DNA from: Episyrphus balteatus
Lineage: Eukaryota > Arthropoda > Insecta > Diptera > Syrphidae
DNA: 64,000 bases
Direction: 5' to 3'
NCBI RefSeq assembly: GCF_945859705.1
Contig: NC_079135.1
Location: 123,808,551 to 123,872,550, forward strand
Shown here: positions 1 to 10,390 of the stretch, piece after piece
How positions within the stretch are numbered: the first letter of the stretch is position 1
Layout: each line of letters opens with the position of its first letter
Notes under the pieces: model-generated
What the model saw: the letters and a program-made list of their open reading frames with translations, nothing else
What the model was told of the DNA's origin: nothing
Database searches by the model: none
Made by a program: the position numbers and the translations under genes

Positions 1-93
1 TTTCTTACTTTCCAATTTTCAATTTTTCAATTTAATTTCATTAAATAAATATACTTACACCCATCGCAAAAAGTTTGTAACACATTAAAAAAT

Positions 94-668
94 AAAATGC
101 ACGACTGGGGTCGCACGTACTTGCTCTTGCAGTTCAAAGCAATTTTATGTTAGTCTACTTGTAGATTTTAAAAGCTGGCACTAAAATAAAACAAAATTGA
201 TATTTGGGGAAGAGCCGACATTAAGGGCAAAATTTTTGTTAAATGAAAAAAATTTTTTTTGTTATTTGACTTTTTTGAGAAAAAATAAAAATGCAATTTT
301 ATTGCCACTGCTTTAAATATTACGTATACAAAGTTTAATCAAAATCGTTAGAGCCGTTTTCGAGAAATTGGCAATATCGTATTTTTTTGTATGGGTGGTA
401 TACGTTCTAAACGAGATATAAAAAAAAACAAAAAAAAACCAACTTTCAGAATTCCATAAAAATCATCTGTACCAAATTTGAAGAAAATCCGTCCACCCGT
501 TTAGGCTGTGGAAATGTGTACAGATGGACGCACAACCGCACAGACGCACGGACGGAATTGCGAGACCCACTTTTTCGGAATTCTCCATCATCGTAATGTT
601 GGTTTTGATTAAAACCTCAATTTTTTTTTTCGACACGAAACCAATACTTGCCCTATAGAGCAAGTAAA
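94..668 (-). mobile_element. HINE/Helitron-like non-autonomous element, copy 1
   Basis: One end (left) has the imperfect hairpin GCACGACTGGGGTCGCAC (103-120), followed inward by TACTTGCTCTTG. The other end is the palindrome CTTGCCCTATAGAGCAAG (647-664). Read inward, both ends carry TACTTGCTCT, so there is a short subterminal inverted repeat plus a stem-loop at one end. No target duplication is seen. This layout is known from Helentron-associated interspersed elements (HINEs); the assignment is inference. The body carries the CGTCCGTGCGTC-type motif also found in the copies at 24937 and 41600. A short ORF across the right half is only a reading of the repeat. Confidence 0.6.
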
Positions 669-949
669 AAAACATTTGATGAAAATCGATTTAGCTAATT
701 TATTGCTTAATTAAGTAATTGATTCTATCTCTGTAAAAATATATAAGAAAACAATATGAACAACTTTAATAAGATTTTTAACTCGATCAGAAAATAAAGA
801 AAATGTCCATTTTATAACTTGGTTTTAATTTTTAACGCCTTTAATGTCAATAAAAACAACACAATTATATTCAAAACTAGTATTATTTGTTTTTTTTTTT
901 TCAAATTAAATTTCTTGAAAAATTCTGCATTGAAAATACAAAATTTTAC

Positions 950-1088
950 AAAACAGAATTTTACAAGTCAGTATTTTGTTCATACAGTATTTTGACATAC
1001 AGAATGTTGTATTTACAGTATAATGACATACAGAATTATGGACTTACAGTATTTTGACCACACAGAATTTTGACAAGCAGAATTATGA
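950..1088. repeat. minisatellite of ~15-17 bp units
   Basis: About nine degenerate units of the form ACAGWATTTTGACATA run head to tail. The alternation of CAGAATTTTGAC and CAGTATTTTGAC is clear by eye. No gene is associated. Confidence 0.7.
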
Positions 1089-1304
1089 CCCGCTCCCAAT
1101 CACATTTCATACAAATTTTGAGACAACCTTTATTTCTTAAATCATAAAAATTAAAAATAAAATACGTGGCAATTTTTTTGAGTTTGCATTTTACATACAT
1201 ACCTACAAACCAAATGCTGCGATTTATTGGCCACAACAATTTTAATTTTGAGTTTTTATTTTTATTTTTGAGAAACCCAAAAGAGGAATACTTTTTTCTC
1301 ATTT

Positions 1305-1579
1305 AACGGTATAATAACAGTAGTTAATCATTAAAAAATGGGCAAAAAAAATGCATTTGACCAAAAACTAAAAATTGTCATGCTTACTTTCTATAATGCT
1401 AGCATGGCAACCCTTTATGTTTATATTCCGAGGAAACTAAGAACGCGGCAATTTTTTTGACTTCACGGCATAAGAACGACAACTAAGCCGCAATTACTGA
1501 GCAAAAAATGACTTTTTTTAAAAGTTGTCATGCTAAGTTTATATGGGTAAAAATTTGTTTTTGATAACTTTGTAAAGTA
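1305..1579. repeat. degenerate ~150 bp tandem pair
   Basis: Two units share GTCATGCTWA, a GGCAAAAAA/GAGCAAAAAATG block and GGCAATTTTTTTGA at about 150 bp spacing. Units are diverged. No coding potential is visible. Confidence 0.35.
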
Positions 1580-1831
1580 TTAACCCTCTGTAGGCACACC
1601 TCTTTTTTGCGAATTTGGTTTATACTTTTTCATGGCGCTAGAACTTTTTTCGGTCTCACTATTTTATGGAGAATCATATATGAAATTGATGTAGAATTTG
1701 CCGAGGAATTCGAATATTGTATTCACAATTCCAAAAAAAAATGTATTTTCACCCTTATAAAGACACTTTTCTGTGACCACTTTTAATTTTTGTCCTGCCA
1801 AATTGGCACCCGTGTGCCGACAGAGAGTTAA
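1580..1831. mobile_element. piggyBac-type MITE with TTAA target duplication
   Basis: The 244 bp core (1584-1827) has terminal inverted repeats: CCCTCTGTAGGCACACC at the left, and the complement of CTCTCTGTCGGCACACGG at the right. It is flanked on both sides by TTAA (1580-1583 and 1828-1831). TTAA duplication is the hallmark of piggyBac elements. There is no transposase, so it is non-autonomous. Confidence 0.75.
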
Positions 1832-1907
1832 TATAAGAGTTTTATTTCTGTTTATAAAATTGGCTTAATCGTTCAGGAGAAATTCATAAATAAATTAAAT
1901 AATTCTT

Positions 1908-2036
1908 TGGCAGGTACCTACCGTAAAAAAAAACACGGTTTAAATAGTATATTTTTGTATAACAAAAGTAGGGTTGCGAAGCCCACTTTCTTGGAATTTT
2001 TTTTCGATCTCTATTAACTTGCCCTATAGTACCTTC
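1908..2036. repeat. fragment of HINE-like family
   Basis: GCAGGTACCTACCGT at the left and AACTTGCCCTATAGTACC at the right match the inner and terminal parts of the copy at 30232-31042. This is a truncated piece of the same family. Confidence 0.45.
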
Positions 2037-2677
2037 AAGAACAAAAAAAAAAGCCAATCTGGCGAAACGTTGTTTAATGTAGGCAAGAACCTTATCACAC
2101 ATTTTTACTTTAAGGAAATATCTAAAAAAAAAACTGGCCTTATTAATCAACATAGTATACCTATTTGAAATTAGAAAACACTTTAGCCCTTTTGGGGCGC
2201 CATCTAGCGTCAAAATAAAAATCTGGAAAAATTAGGAGAATTTTTTAAAATTATTTTGAAATAGTTTTTAAACTTAGGAACTGCATTCCAAAATATCTAA
2301 GGACCTAATATACAATTATAAGTCCAGAATTTAAATTTAAAGAATTTCCTAGAATTATTTTTCTTAGTCCTTTAGAAGCGTGTAAGCACACAGAAGATAA
2401 GATAGAATCAAAACAAGACAACTAAGAAGATTAACTTTATTTAAAAAGAAAGGTCACGGAATAAGGAAGTATTTAATAATAATGATTCATTTGATAGATA
2501 AGGTACAGCGACAGCCATATCAAATGACCCAAATGACCGATACTAGTACTGAGCTAAGCTTTATTCAATCGCGATTTTTTTAGTTCTTTTCTCAATAACA
2601 CAATTATGTATTTAAAATCCGAAATGATAGGTACTTTGGCACATATTGTCTAATATGTAGTGACAGTAAAAGTTGCT

Positions 2678-2810
2678 GATAAGTCAAACTAGATTACTCG
2701 ACAGCTCCACCAATAACTGATTATGAAAACTTCTTACTAAGTCATATTAAACAACAAAGATCAGCCATATTCGATTATACAAACATTTTGGACATATAGT
2801 CTTCAGCATC
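2678..2810 (+). promoter_or_regulatory. promoter of defensin-like gene 1 (GATA site, TATA, initiator)
   Basis: A GATAAG core (2678-2683, in GTTGCTGATAAGTCA) is shared with the second copy. A TATA-like TATACAAA starts at 2776 and an initiator-like TCAGC has its A at 2805, 29 bases downstream. GATA sites beside insect antimicrobial-peptide promoters are established; fat-body use here is inference. I saw no good kappa-B site; the closest is CGGATTTTAA on the minus strand near 2615. Confidence 0.5.
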
Positions 2811-2842
2811 GGCAGCATTAGTTACAATATAATAGCAACGAC

Positions 2843-3159
2843 ATGGCTACTTCGAAAATTATATTCTTTGTGTTAATTGCAATTTCTTTATTAGCTTTAA
2901 TTCAAGCCAATGCTATCCTGAACAACAATGATGAAGGTAAAGTAGACTTTAAATCGAAATATATATCTTTTGAGTACACGTTATCAACTTAATATTTTTT
3001 ATTTTTATAGTAATTCAGTTTCGTCACTCCAGATCTTTGATTAAAACTTTCAGATGTGAGAAAGGTTATATTGCTGATATATTTTGCTCATCCTTTTGCG
3101 AATCAATAGAAGATGGAATGACCGGTGAATGTATAAATGGAAGATGTGAATGCAGATAA
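2843..3159 (+). CDS. defensin-like secreted CSalpha-beta peptide, copy 1 (two exons)
   Basis: Exons are 2843-2936 and 3011-3159, joined by a 74-base GT..AG intron in phase 1 (donor AAG|GTAAAG, acceptor TTTTTATAG|TA). The product is 80 residues. A hydrophobic signal peptide covers residues 1-24 and probably cleaves after QANA. An acidic stretch (NNNDE) and a pro-region with RHSR follow. The C-terminal domain has six cysteines spaced C-x9-C-x3-C-x10-C-x4-C-x-C and ends CINGRCECR. CxxxC plus CxC is the CSalpha-beta signature of insect defensins, which act outside the cell on microbial membranes. The start ATG follows the promoter and is identically placed in copy 2. Neighbouring copies start at 7585 and 12419. 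An immune role is inferred from the fold; a venom- or odorant-type CSalpha-beta peptide is the alternative. Confidence 0.8.
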
Positions 3160-3230
3160 GGAGTTTCTATAGCTTTGATTGCAAAATTTGACTTTTTTTT
3201 TTCAAATTTAGCTACTTCATAAATTAAAAT

Positions 3231-3236
3231 AATAAA
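3231..3236 (+). terminator. poly(A) signal of defensin-like gene 1
   Basis: AATAAA lies 72 bases after the stop codon, in a 3' flank almost identical to that of copy 2. Confidence 0.6.
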
Positions 3237-3500
3237 ATTTATCGTGTTTTTATTTTTAAATTGTTGGTTTCATCAGTGAACTCGAGGCCTTCCGAACAGC
3301 GATCGAGTATGCATCCACTGGCCTATCAAACTGTAAGAAAATCTTGTGCCAAAAGTGAAAAAGTTGAACAATTCTTTAGACAAAACACATTCTACAGGAG
3401 GTTTTGTACTCATTATATGAATGCAATTAAATCTTTGTTCATAGCCAATTTAATCGCATGCAAATTATACAAAATTCTACTAGGACATGTGGATTAATGC

Positions 3501-4810
3501 AGTAGGGTAAGGTGGTATAAGAGTGCGCATTTTAGACAAAACACCAAATAAAACAATAACAAAAAGAATTTAACTACTTTTTTTATATATAGTTTTTAGT
3601 TTATAATCAAAGCAACGAAAAAAAACTTAAAACTGGTAACAATAATGTATTAATTCAAAAGTTATAAACAAAATACCACGTCAGGTCATTTGCGCACTCT
3701 TATACATACTATTGTGTAAGAGTGCGCGGCTTAGTTTGTAAGAGTGCGCAGCTGCGTACAGGTGTAAAATTCGCACAAAAGTTGCAAATAAAACTGCCTA
3801 TCTGTAAATAAACAGAGTTTTTTTCAACCCATCACACCTTGCATGAGGAACAATCAATTTAGTCTTCGATTAATGGTTCCGAGAAAATTTAAATATTTCA
3901 AATATTTAGTTACTTTCATTCGCTTGTTTTTTGTAAAACTTGTATTCGGTTTCTTTTTGGTTGGAATTGCTTTTTCTAGCTGCTGTTTGCTGGTATATGG
4001 ACAAATGCCAGTTATTTTGAAGGCATGGATAGCATTTACTGCTCTTTTAACCCGCGCATTCTTATACATCATCATGGTGCGCACTCTTACACGTCCAGAA
4101 ATGTAATCGAAGAATATATACAGTGGACTCTCGCTAACTTGAACATACGATAACTTAAACAATCCAATAACTTGAACATCCTATTTTCTTGAACTTTTTT
4201 ATTGCTGACTCTATAAGTTGAATAATTTAAATATTTGAAGCTCTTTAACTTGAACAAATAAATTGTATTTCAACAGAAGTTTGAATTTCCTCAATGTAGG
4301 AAACTACTTTTGCAATCGTGTTTTATGTCATTTACATTAATTTATAATACAAAATTGAATTCGGGCAAAAAGGAAAACTTTTTATATGTTCCAGTATCTT
4401 GAACAATCCAATAACTTGAACAGGCCTGGTTTCGTATGTGTTCAAGTTAGCGAGATTCCACTGTATGTACATATTTCACAATGCACTTTATGACCAATCT
4501 TACGTGTTCCTCAAATGTTTCTTTTTGTCGACTTTTCAATCTCCCATACTTTGTTTATTGTTATTTTTTGTTGTTAAGCGGAAAATTAAATTTGTTTTTC
4601 AAGAAAAATTGGAAAAAAAAGTGCTAAAAAACTTAAACTTAACTAGCACCTCTGTTTACAAACACATTTGCATGAAATTTTGACAGTAGATCAAACTCAT
4701 TTAGATCTTTCCAAAATAAGTGCATTCAGTCATATATTCCCTTTCAAACCGTAGAAAATCGCTTTGCACACTCTAATCGACCGCGCACTCTTATACCATC
4801 CTACCCTACT
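3501..4810. mobile_element. 1.3 kb TIR element with repeated TAAGAGTGCGC motif
   Basis: The ends form a ~28 bp inverted repeat (starting AGTAGGGTA and ending TAAGAGTGCGC) with two mismatches. The TAAGAGTGCGC motif recurs inside at about 3717 and 3740, and inverted near 4078. No transposase is seen. The target duplication is unclear, so the superfamily is unassigned. A pogo-type MITE is nested at 4121-4463. ORFs across it look spurious. Confidence 0.65.
4119..4465. mobile_element. pogo/Tigger-type MITE with TA duplication
   Basis: The 343 bp core (4121-4463) has near-perfect inverted ends beginning CAGTGGACTCTCGCTAACTT (right end: CAGTGGAATCTCG when inverted), flanked by TA on each side. CAGT..CTCG..TAACTTGAAC termini with TA duplication are typical of pogo/Tigger-like Tc1-mariner MITEs. 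CCAATAACTTGAAC also repeats inside. It is inserted in the 3501-4810 element. Confidence 0.75.
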
Positions 4811-4900
4811 ATAGCAATACAATATTGTACTCCATTCATAAATTTTGTACTCAGTAAATTCGATTTTTACTCAGTACATAAAAGTTTGTACTGAGTATAA

Positions 4901-5392
4901 GGGAAGTGGGGGCAAGACGGTTTTTGTACTAACTTTTTGTACTAACTTTTAATATAAAATAAATGTCTTCTGGTAAAATCGATTATGTCTGTAAGTATGA
5001 GCAAGTTTGGTTAAAATCCCGAAAAGTTATAGTTAATTTTGTGATTTTTCATCAAATCGTCATGTTTAGTGTGAAAAAAATTTTTTACTTTTTTAAATGA
5101 AATATTAAAAAGTCTTAACTTTTTCTTTTTTTTTGTAATAAAAGTTGGGAAAATTTTAAGATAGAAACGGTTTTGTTATCAACATGTGGGGGCAAGACAG
5201 TTTTTTGTTAGATGTTTTTTCCAAAACGTATTATCTTTTGTTTAGTATTTTTAAATTTTGTTTTGATGATGAGATTTTCTACATAAAACATTAAAGTTAA
5301 TGAATAAACACTTTATTTTAATTAAAAGATGTTTTCGATTGGTTTTTAAGACGGTTAAACACTAAAAGGGCGGTCTTGCCCCGCTTCATTTA
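4901..5392. mobile_element. ~490 bp TIR element (GGGGCAAGAC ends)
   Basis: The left end GGGAAGTGGGGGCAAGACGG mirrors the right end GCGGTCTTGCCCCGCTTC. A further internal GTGGGGGCAAGACAG lies near 5187. It is non-coding. A related end occurs at 27510-27532. Confidence 0.5.
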
Positions 5393-5422
5393 CAAACCTA
5401 TGCTGAACACGATGGCGTCCTT

Positions 5423-5977
5423 AGTTTTTCAAAGTTGGCTCTGTTAAGAAAGATTTTGGCCTTTGAAATTTTCTGTTTTAAGCCCAAAATCATCGAAAAG
5501 CATCTTGGCATTTATGGTTTTTTATCGACGTTTATAGACCAAATATATGGTCTTTTAGTAGAATTACAGTTTGTAGAAGATATTTAATTAGTAAAATGAC
5601 TATTTTGAAACTTTTAAACATAAATGTTTGACAAAAAACTCTTTTCTCTTTCTAACAAAAAACTTCATATTTTAATCAGTTTTTCTTTAAATTTCATTAT
5701 TTTACTTTTATATCTTATGGCCAGTAAAATGAAACTATTTTGATGTTATTTCCTACAAAAAATCATCAAAATTTCATCAAAGTTTCAAAATAGTCATTTT
5801 ACTGATCTTCTACAAACTGTAATTCTACTAAAAGACCATATATTTAATCTATAAACGTCGATAAAAAAAAAAACAATAAATGTAAAATATATTATGATGC
5901 TTTTCGATGATTTTGGGCTTAAAACAGAAAATTTTAAAGGCCAAAATCTTTCTTAACAGAGCCAACTTTGAAAAACT
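5423..5977. repeat. long palindrome 1 (arms ~195 bp)
   Basis: Left arm 5423-5620 (AGTTTTTCAAAGTTGGCTCT ...) is the near-perfect complement of right arm 5780-5977 (... AGAGCCAACTTTGAAAAACT). The spacer is about 160 bases. It is non-coding, and its transcript would fold into a long hairpin. It abuts palindrome 2. Confidence 0.8.
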
Positions 5978-6463
5978 TTTTTTGACTTAATACCAAAAAA
6001 AAACCCCTAATTTTCAATCGAAAATTCACGTGTCAAAATATCAGCTTTTTTCAAAAAATCGGTGGGCATTTTGTTCGTTAAAATCTCTACTTTCCAATAC
6101 TGTAAACAAAAATTTACATTAGTTACCATAGTACATATTCTCGGTAAATGCAAAAAAATTTTGTATCATTATTTAAAATTTGTAACATAAAATCTTACGG
6201 TTTTTGAGTAATTACAGTGTAAATTTTAATAAATGTCCAAAATTTTAAATAATCATACAAAAATTTTCGAATTCAAGCTTTTTGCATTTACCGAGAACAT
6301 GTACCTACTATGGTATACTAATGTAAATTTTTGTTTACAATATTGGAAAGTAGAGATTTTAACGAACAAAATTCCCACCGATTTTTTGAAAAAAGCTGAT
6401 ATTTTGACACGTGAATTTTCGATTGAAAATAAGGGTTTTTTTTTTGGTATTAAGTCAAAAAAA
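5978..6463. repeat. long palindrome 2 (arms ~205-225 bp)
   Basis: Left arm 5978-6181 (TTGACTTAATACC ... TTTCAATCGAAAATTCACG ...) is complementary to 6236-6463 (... CGTGAATTTTCGATTGAAAA ... GGTATTAAGTCAA), with a loop of about 55 bases. The ORF across the right arm appears to be a by-product of the repeat. Confidence 0.8.
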
Positions 6464-6469
6464 GGTTAA

Positions 6470-7299
6470 AAAATAAATATTTTAAAGCAAATAAATTACT
6501 ATGTATTCGGGAAATAATAAGGTAAGTATTCACCAAATTTCATAGAAAAAAAACTTTTTTATGAAAAAAATAAAAATAAAAAACTCAAAACTCTTTTTTT
6601 TTTAATTTTTCACATAAATTTTGAGGTTATATGATAAAATTGTTTGTACATAAGTTGTAAATCTTTTTATTACCTACAACCTTGCCATACATATTCATAC
6701 AACAATCCTATCAATTTGATCCTTTTATCACAAACTGCAAAATTATTTTTCATACTTTTACTTTTGCACCTCACTCCTTCAAAATATGAATTTATATATG
6801 AAAATTTAATAAAAAATAAAATCAAGCAATTTAAGTTTTTGCATGAAAATACAATATAGGTACCATGGTAAATGTAATTCATTTTTTGATTATTTTTTAT
6901 TCTCATACGATGTATAAAATATATATGCGGTTCAAAAAATGCAGAAAATTTCCATGTGGTGCAATGGTGTCATTTCGAAAGTGTTCTTTCTCACTAAAAA
7001 AAAAAACACCCTTTAACAAGAAATATTTTGATGAGCATATTTTATTATCCAGGCACATTGGTATTGGTTTTATTCGATCGGGCGTTAAAAATTACCTCGA
7101 AATCATGTATTATATTAATAAAAAGGTTTCATTAGCTGTACTATGATATGCAACAATGCGGGTACAACACAGAAAAGCTCTTGTATCTTCCCTCCTGGAT
7201 GGAATACAAGGTGGCCCAATATCTTAAAATAACTCTTATATTGAGTAGTACCAATGATATAAATTTCATGCTTTTATCACAAAGTGCATGGTTTTGTTG
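6470..7299. other. intergenic AT-rich sequence
   Basis: Only short, low-complexity ORFs on both strands. I see no supported gene, RNA or repeat boundary. Confidence 0.5.
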
Positions 7300-7394
7300 C
7301 TAAGCCGCCTCACTAAATTGTGTGTTGTTTTTTTTTTAGTTATTTTCTCAATAACTCTGACACATATTGTTTAATAGCGACAGTGAAAGTTGCT

Positions 7395-7560
7395 GATAAG
7401 TCAAGCTAGATTACACTGAAAAATCGCCGATAACGAATTATGAAAACAAAATCATCTTATTACATCATACAACTTATAAAGTCATAAACTTAATAACAAA
7501 GATCAGTCAAGTTTGATTATAAAAAAAAACACTCTGGGCATTATTATAGTATTCAGCAGC
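7395..7560 (+). promoter_or_regulatory. promoter of defensin-like gene 2
   Basis: GATAAG (7395-7400) in the same GTTGCTGATAAGTCA context as gene 1. TATAAAA starts at 7518, and TCAGC with its A at 7555 is a candidate initiator. The spacing of 37 is longer than in gene 1 because of an A-run. Confidence 0.45.
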
Positions 7561-7584
7561 ATCAGTAACAACAATACCGACAAC

Positions 7585-7889
7585 ATGGCTACTTCGAAAA
7601 TTATTTTCTTTGTGTTAATTGCAATTTCTTTATTAGCTTTTAGTCAAGCCAATGCTATCCTGAAAAACAATGATGAAGGTAAAGTAGACTTATGTTATCT
7701 TTTAAGAAAGGTATTAATATTTTTTTATTTTTAGTACTTCAGTTTCGTCATTCGAGATCTTTGAATAAAATTTTTAGTTGTGAGAAAGGTTTAGCTGGTG
7801 ATATATTTTGCACAAACTTTTGCTCCGCTGGATTAATAGAAGATGGAATGACCGGTGAATGTATAAATGGAAGATGTGAATGCAGATAA
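7585..7889 (+). CDS. defensin-like secreted CSalpha-beta peptide, copy 2 (two exons)
   Basis: Exons are 7585-7678 and 7735-7889, with a 56-base phase-1 intron (GAAG|GTAAAG ... TTTTTAG|TA). The product is 82 residues. The signal peptide (residues 1-24, ending QANA) differs from copy 1 by few residues. Six cysteines follow C-x9-C-x3-C-x12-C-x4-C-x-C; the C3-C4 loop is two residues longer than in copy 1 because of an SAGL insertion. The C-terminus CINGRCECR is identical. A reading that ignores the intron gives two overlapping short ORFs; the splice model is preferred because it matches copies 1 and 3. Function, as for copy 1, is inferred from the CSalpha-beta pattern. Confidence 0.8.
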
Positions 7890-7966
7890 GGAGATTCTAT
7901 AGCTTTGATTGCAAAATTTGTTTTTTTTTTCAAATTTAGCTAGGTACTTCATAAATTAAAATACAT

Positions 7967-7972
7967 AATAAA
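7967..7972 (+). terminator. poly(A) signal of defensin-like gene 2
   Basis: AATAAA 78 bases after the stop, in a flank homologous to that of gene 1. Confidence 0.55.
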
Positions 7973-8046
7973 ATTTATCGTGTTTTTATTTTTAAATTGT
8001 TGGTTTCAAAAGTGAACTCGAGACCTTCCGGACAGCGATCGAGCAT

Positions 8047-8240
8047 GCTTTTGAAAAAGGTATCACTCATAACTGTAAGTGTTGCCATTGTTTTTTAATA
8101 ATTTTTTGTTTGATTTCTTAGAGAATTGCCCCTCCCGCCTAAAGGGGGGGGCATAGACCCTCCCTTCCATAACAAAAAATGATTGTATTGAATACCTCTA
8201 CTAAAAACCGTATTCAATTCTCGGCGCCTAAGTTATCGTA
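8047..8240 (+). repeat. family-A dispersed repeat, partial copy
   Basis: Shares GCTTTTGAAAAA, GTAAGTGTTGCC, TTGTTTTTTAATAAT, GCCCCTCCCGCC and AAGTTATCGTAC in order with copies at 36759, 40540 and 59490. It diverges after about 8240. Confidence 0.65.
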
Positions 8241-8537
8241 CCCGAGCCTTGCGTTGATATGAATTTTTCTCGAAAAAAAAACACGTCTACGGGTGGTATC
8301 TCGAAAAAGGAAGCTAATCCGATTTTGGTAAAAACGGATTATTATTGCTGAGGCCTTCAGGAACAAAGCCTCATCTTTTTGTTTTTGTCGTCATTTTAGG
8401 TCAACCTTAAACTTGTTCAGGCTCACTGTGAGTAGCATACAAAAAGTGAGATTTGTAAAGGCTTCAAAAGAGTACAATCCCGGACAATTGATAGAAGCTA
8501 TCACGGACGTCCCCCACACAGCCAAAAAAAAGTACAT

Positions 8538-8555
8538 GTCCGGGAAAACCCGGAC
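8538..8555. repeat. perfect short hairpin
   Basis: GTCCGGG-AAAA-CCCGGAC, a 7 bp stem. A related CCCGGAC lies nearby at about 8479. Probably a repeat-element end; no termination role is supported. Confidence 0.5.
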
Positions 8556-8689
8556 GCATCGCAACCCTAGATACAAGGGAAACAAATTATGTCATTAGTG
8601 TAATGTTTAATCCATTTGTAGCCACACAATATATGTTTATTGATTAAATAAAAAGGTTACTTTTTTAAAAGGAAAATTATAATTTTATC

Positions 8690-9760
8690 TAAGGACCCCA
8701 AAAAATATTACTTGAAAAATCTTTGCAACCACAAATAAAACATTAGGGGGCCCAAAAAAGCAAAAAAAAAAACAACTTTAGGACTGGGGCCCCAAAAGCC
8801 TTTACTTCAAAAAAAAAAATTAAATTAAAAAAAATTGTTTTTTTTTAAATTAAATTACATTTGTTGATGGATTTCTAAATATTACTTAGGAACCCCAAAA
8901 AATATGACTTCGGGGCTGCAAAAATATTATATGAATTTATTACTAAAGACCCCAAAAATATTCATCAAATTTTCTGATGGCATGACAAATATTATTTGAG
9001 GATCCTCAAATGCTTTACTTCAGTGGTTCAAAACAATCAAATGGAAAATGAAATATCAATTCAGGGGCCCCAACATAAATACATCAGGGCCGAAAATAAA
9101 AACATTACGTTATTGGTGGCATTCCGAATATTACTTCAGAACAGAGGCTCCCTACTAATTCTTGGCTGCAAAAAAATTCTATTATATTAAAGGGGCCTCT
9201 AAGCACTTAATTTTGAGGCCCCAAAAATAATTTTTCAGGGGCCTTAAAAGAAATAAACTATGTTTGATGATGGACAATCAAATGTGTACATATGTATTAC
9301 TTCAGAACAGAGGCCCCAAGAACTATCAATTCTAAGCTTCAAAAATTTATTGTAGGGGCCTCTAAATATTTAATTTGGGTCCCCCAAAATTAATTTTTCA
9401 GGGGCCCCACAATAAAAAAAAAATTATGTTTGATGATGGAAAATCAAATATGTATTTATTACTTCAGAACAGAGGCCCCAAGAACTATCAATTCTAAGCT
9501 AAAAAAAAAAATTTATTTTAGGGGTCTCTAAATATTTAATTTTTGGGGCCCCTAGTACAAGTATTTACTACTTTTATGATAGAAATTTTAAGTAAGTATA
9601 GCAAAGTGCATTACGAAATACGAACATATTAAAACATTAAAATATTAAAATAAACCTAAAATTAAATAAGCCATACAAAAAAAAAATGTATGGCGTATAC
9701 GTACTTTTTTTTTGTATCTAAGGGGCCCCCAAATATCAAAGGGGCCCCAAATTTAGTCTT
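8690..9760. repeat. GGGGCC-rich tandem repeat, ~162-166 bp period
   Basis: ACTTCAGAACAGAGGC recurs at 9133, 9299 and 9461, followed each time by CTAAATATTTAATTT and GGGGCC/GGCCCC blocks. The stretch before 9130 is a more degenerate part of the array. It is non-coding. Confidence 0.65.
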
Positions 9761-9769
9761 GCCCCGATG

Positions 9770-10390
9770 CACAGTGGCCTTAGGCGTCTCAAAAATCTGT
9801 AACTTTGTTGTCTTTTGTGATAATTGCTTCAAATTTGGAATATAATGCCTTTGATATACATATAACGAATCATTCAACTTACTTTTTTTTTTAGAATTAA
9901 AATTGATTTCAAGCTTTTAAAAATTAGTCAAAGTTCAAAAAGTACGATTTTAGCTTGATTTGGGTATTTAAAAATATCTGTAACTTTTTTGTCTCCTGAA
10001 ATAATTAAAGAAAATTTGGAACATATAATCTTTAATGTATCAGAAATCATTGAGCGCGGTTTTTTTTAAATGCAAATTATTTTTGAGCTTTGAAAAGTTA
10101 AGCAAAGTTCAAAAGGTACAATTTTGGCTCGACTATGGCGTTCCAAAAGTCTGTCATTTCTTCGAGTCTGAAAATAATTAACTCAAGTTAGGAACATATT
10201 ACCTGAAATGTTTAATAAATTATTTGACACACTGTTTTTTTAGCTAATATTTTTATTTAAGTATTAAACGTGTATTCAAAGCTAAAAAAATACGATTTTG
10301 ACTAGGCTAGAACGTCTCAAAAATCTGTAACTTTTGTACCTTAAAAGATTATTTTCTCAAATTTTGCAAAATAAGATAAAACTGGTTTCT
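9770..10390. repeat. ~174-180 bp tandem repeat, about 3.3 units
   Basis: The phrase TCTGTAAC (or a variant) recurs at about 9796, 9976, 10150 and 10324. Each is followed by a GTCTYNTGAAATAATT-like block, a CAAATTTGGAACATAT-like block, then AAAGTTCAAAAAGTACGATTTT. Units are diverged; the length is satellite/nucleosome-like. Confidence 0.65.

Larger units (their letters stand above)
2550..3310 (+). repeat. gene-containing duplication unit, copy 1 of 2
   Basis: Sequence from about 2550 (GCTAAGC, TTTTCTCAATAAC, CACATATTGT) through the gene and its 3' flank to about 3310 (GAACTCGAGG, CAGCGATCGAG) matches 7300-8046. The whole transcription unit with promoter and poly(A) signal was therefore duplicated. 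Confidence 0.7.
7300..8046 (+). repeat. gene-containing duplication unit, copy 2 of 2
   Basis: Matches 2550-3310 from promoter to 3' flank. Homology stops exactly where the family-A repeat begins (GCTTTTGAAA, 8047), so that repeat interrupts or borders the duplication. Confidence 0.7.

Noticed and set aside
3843..4162. Overlapping 87- and 102-codon ORFs on both strands
   Set aside because: They lie inside the TIR element at 3501-4810, partly over its TAAGAGTGCGC repeat.
8690..10390. CRISPR array
   Set aside because: The repeats are 160-180 bp, diverged and without unique spacers, in a eukaryotic genome.
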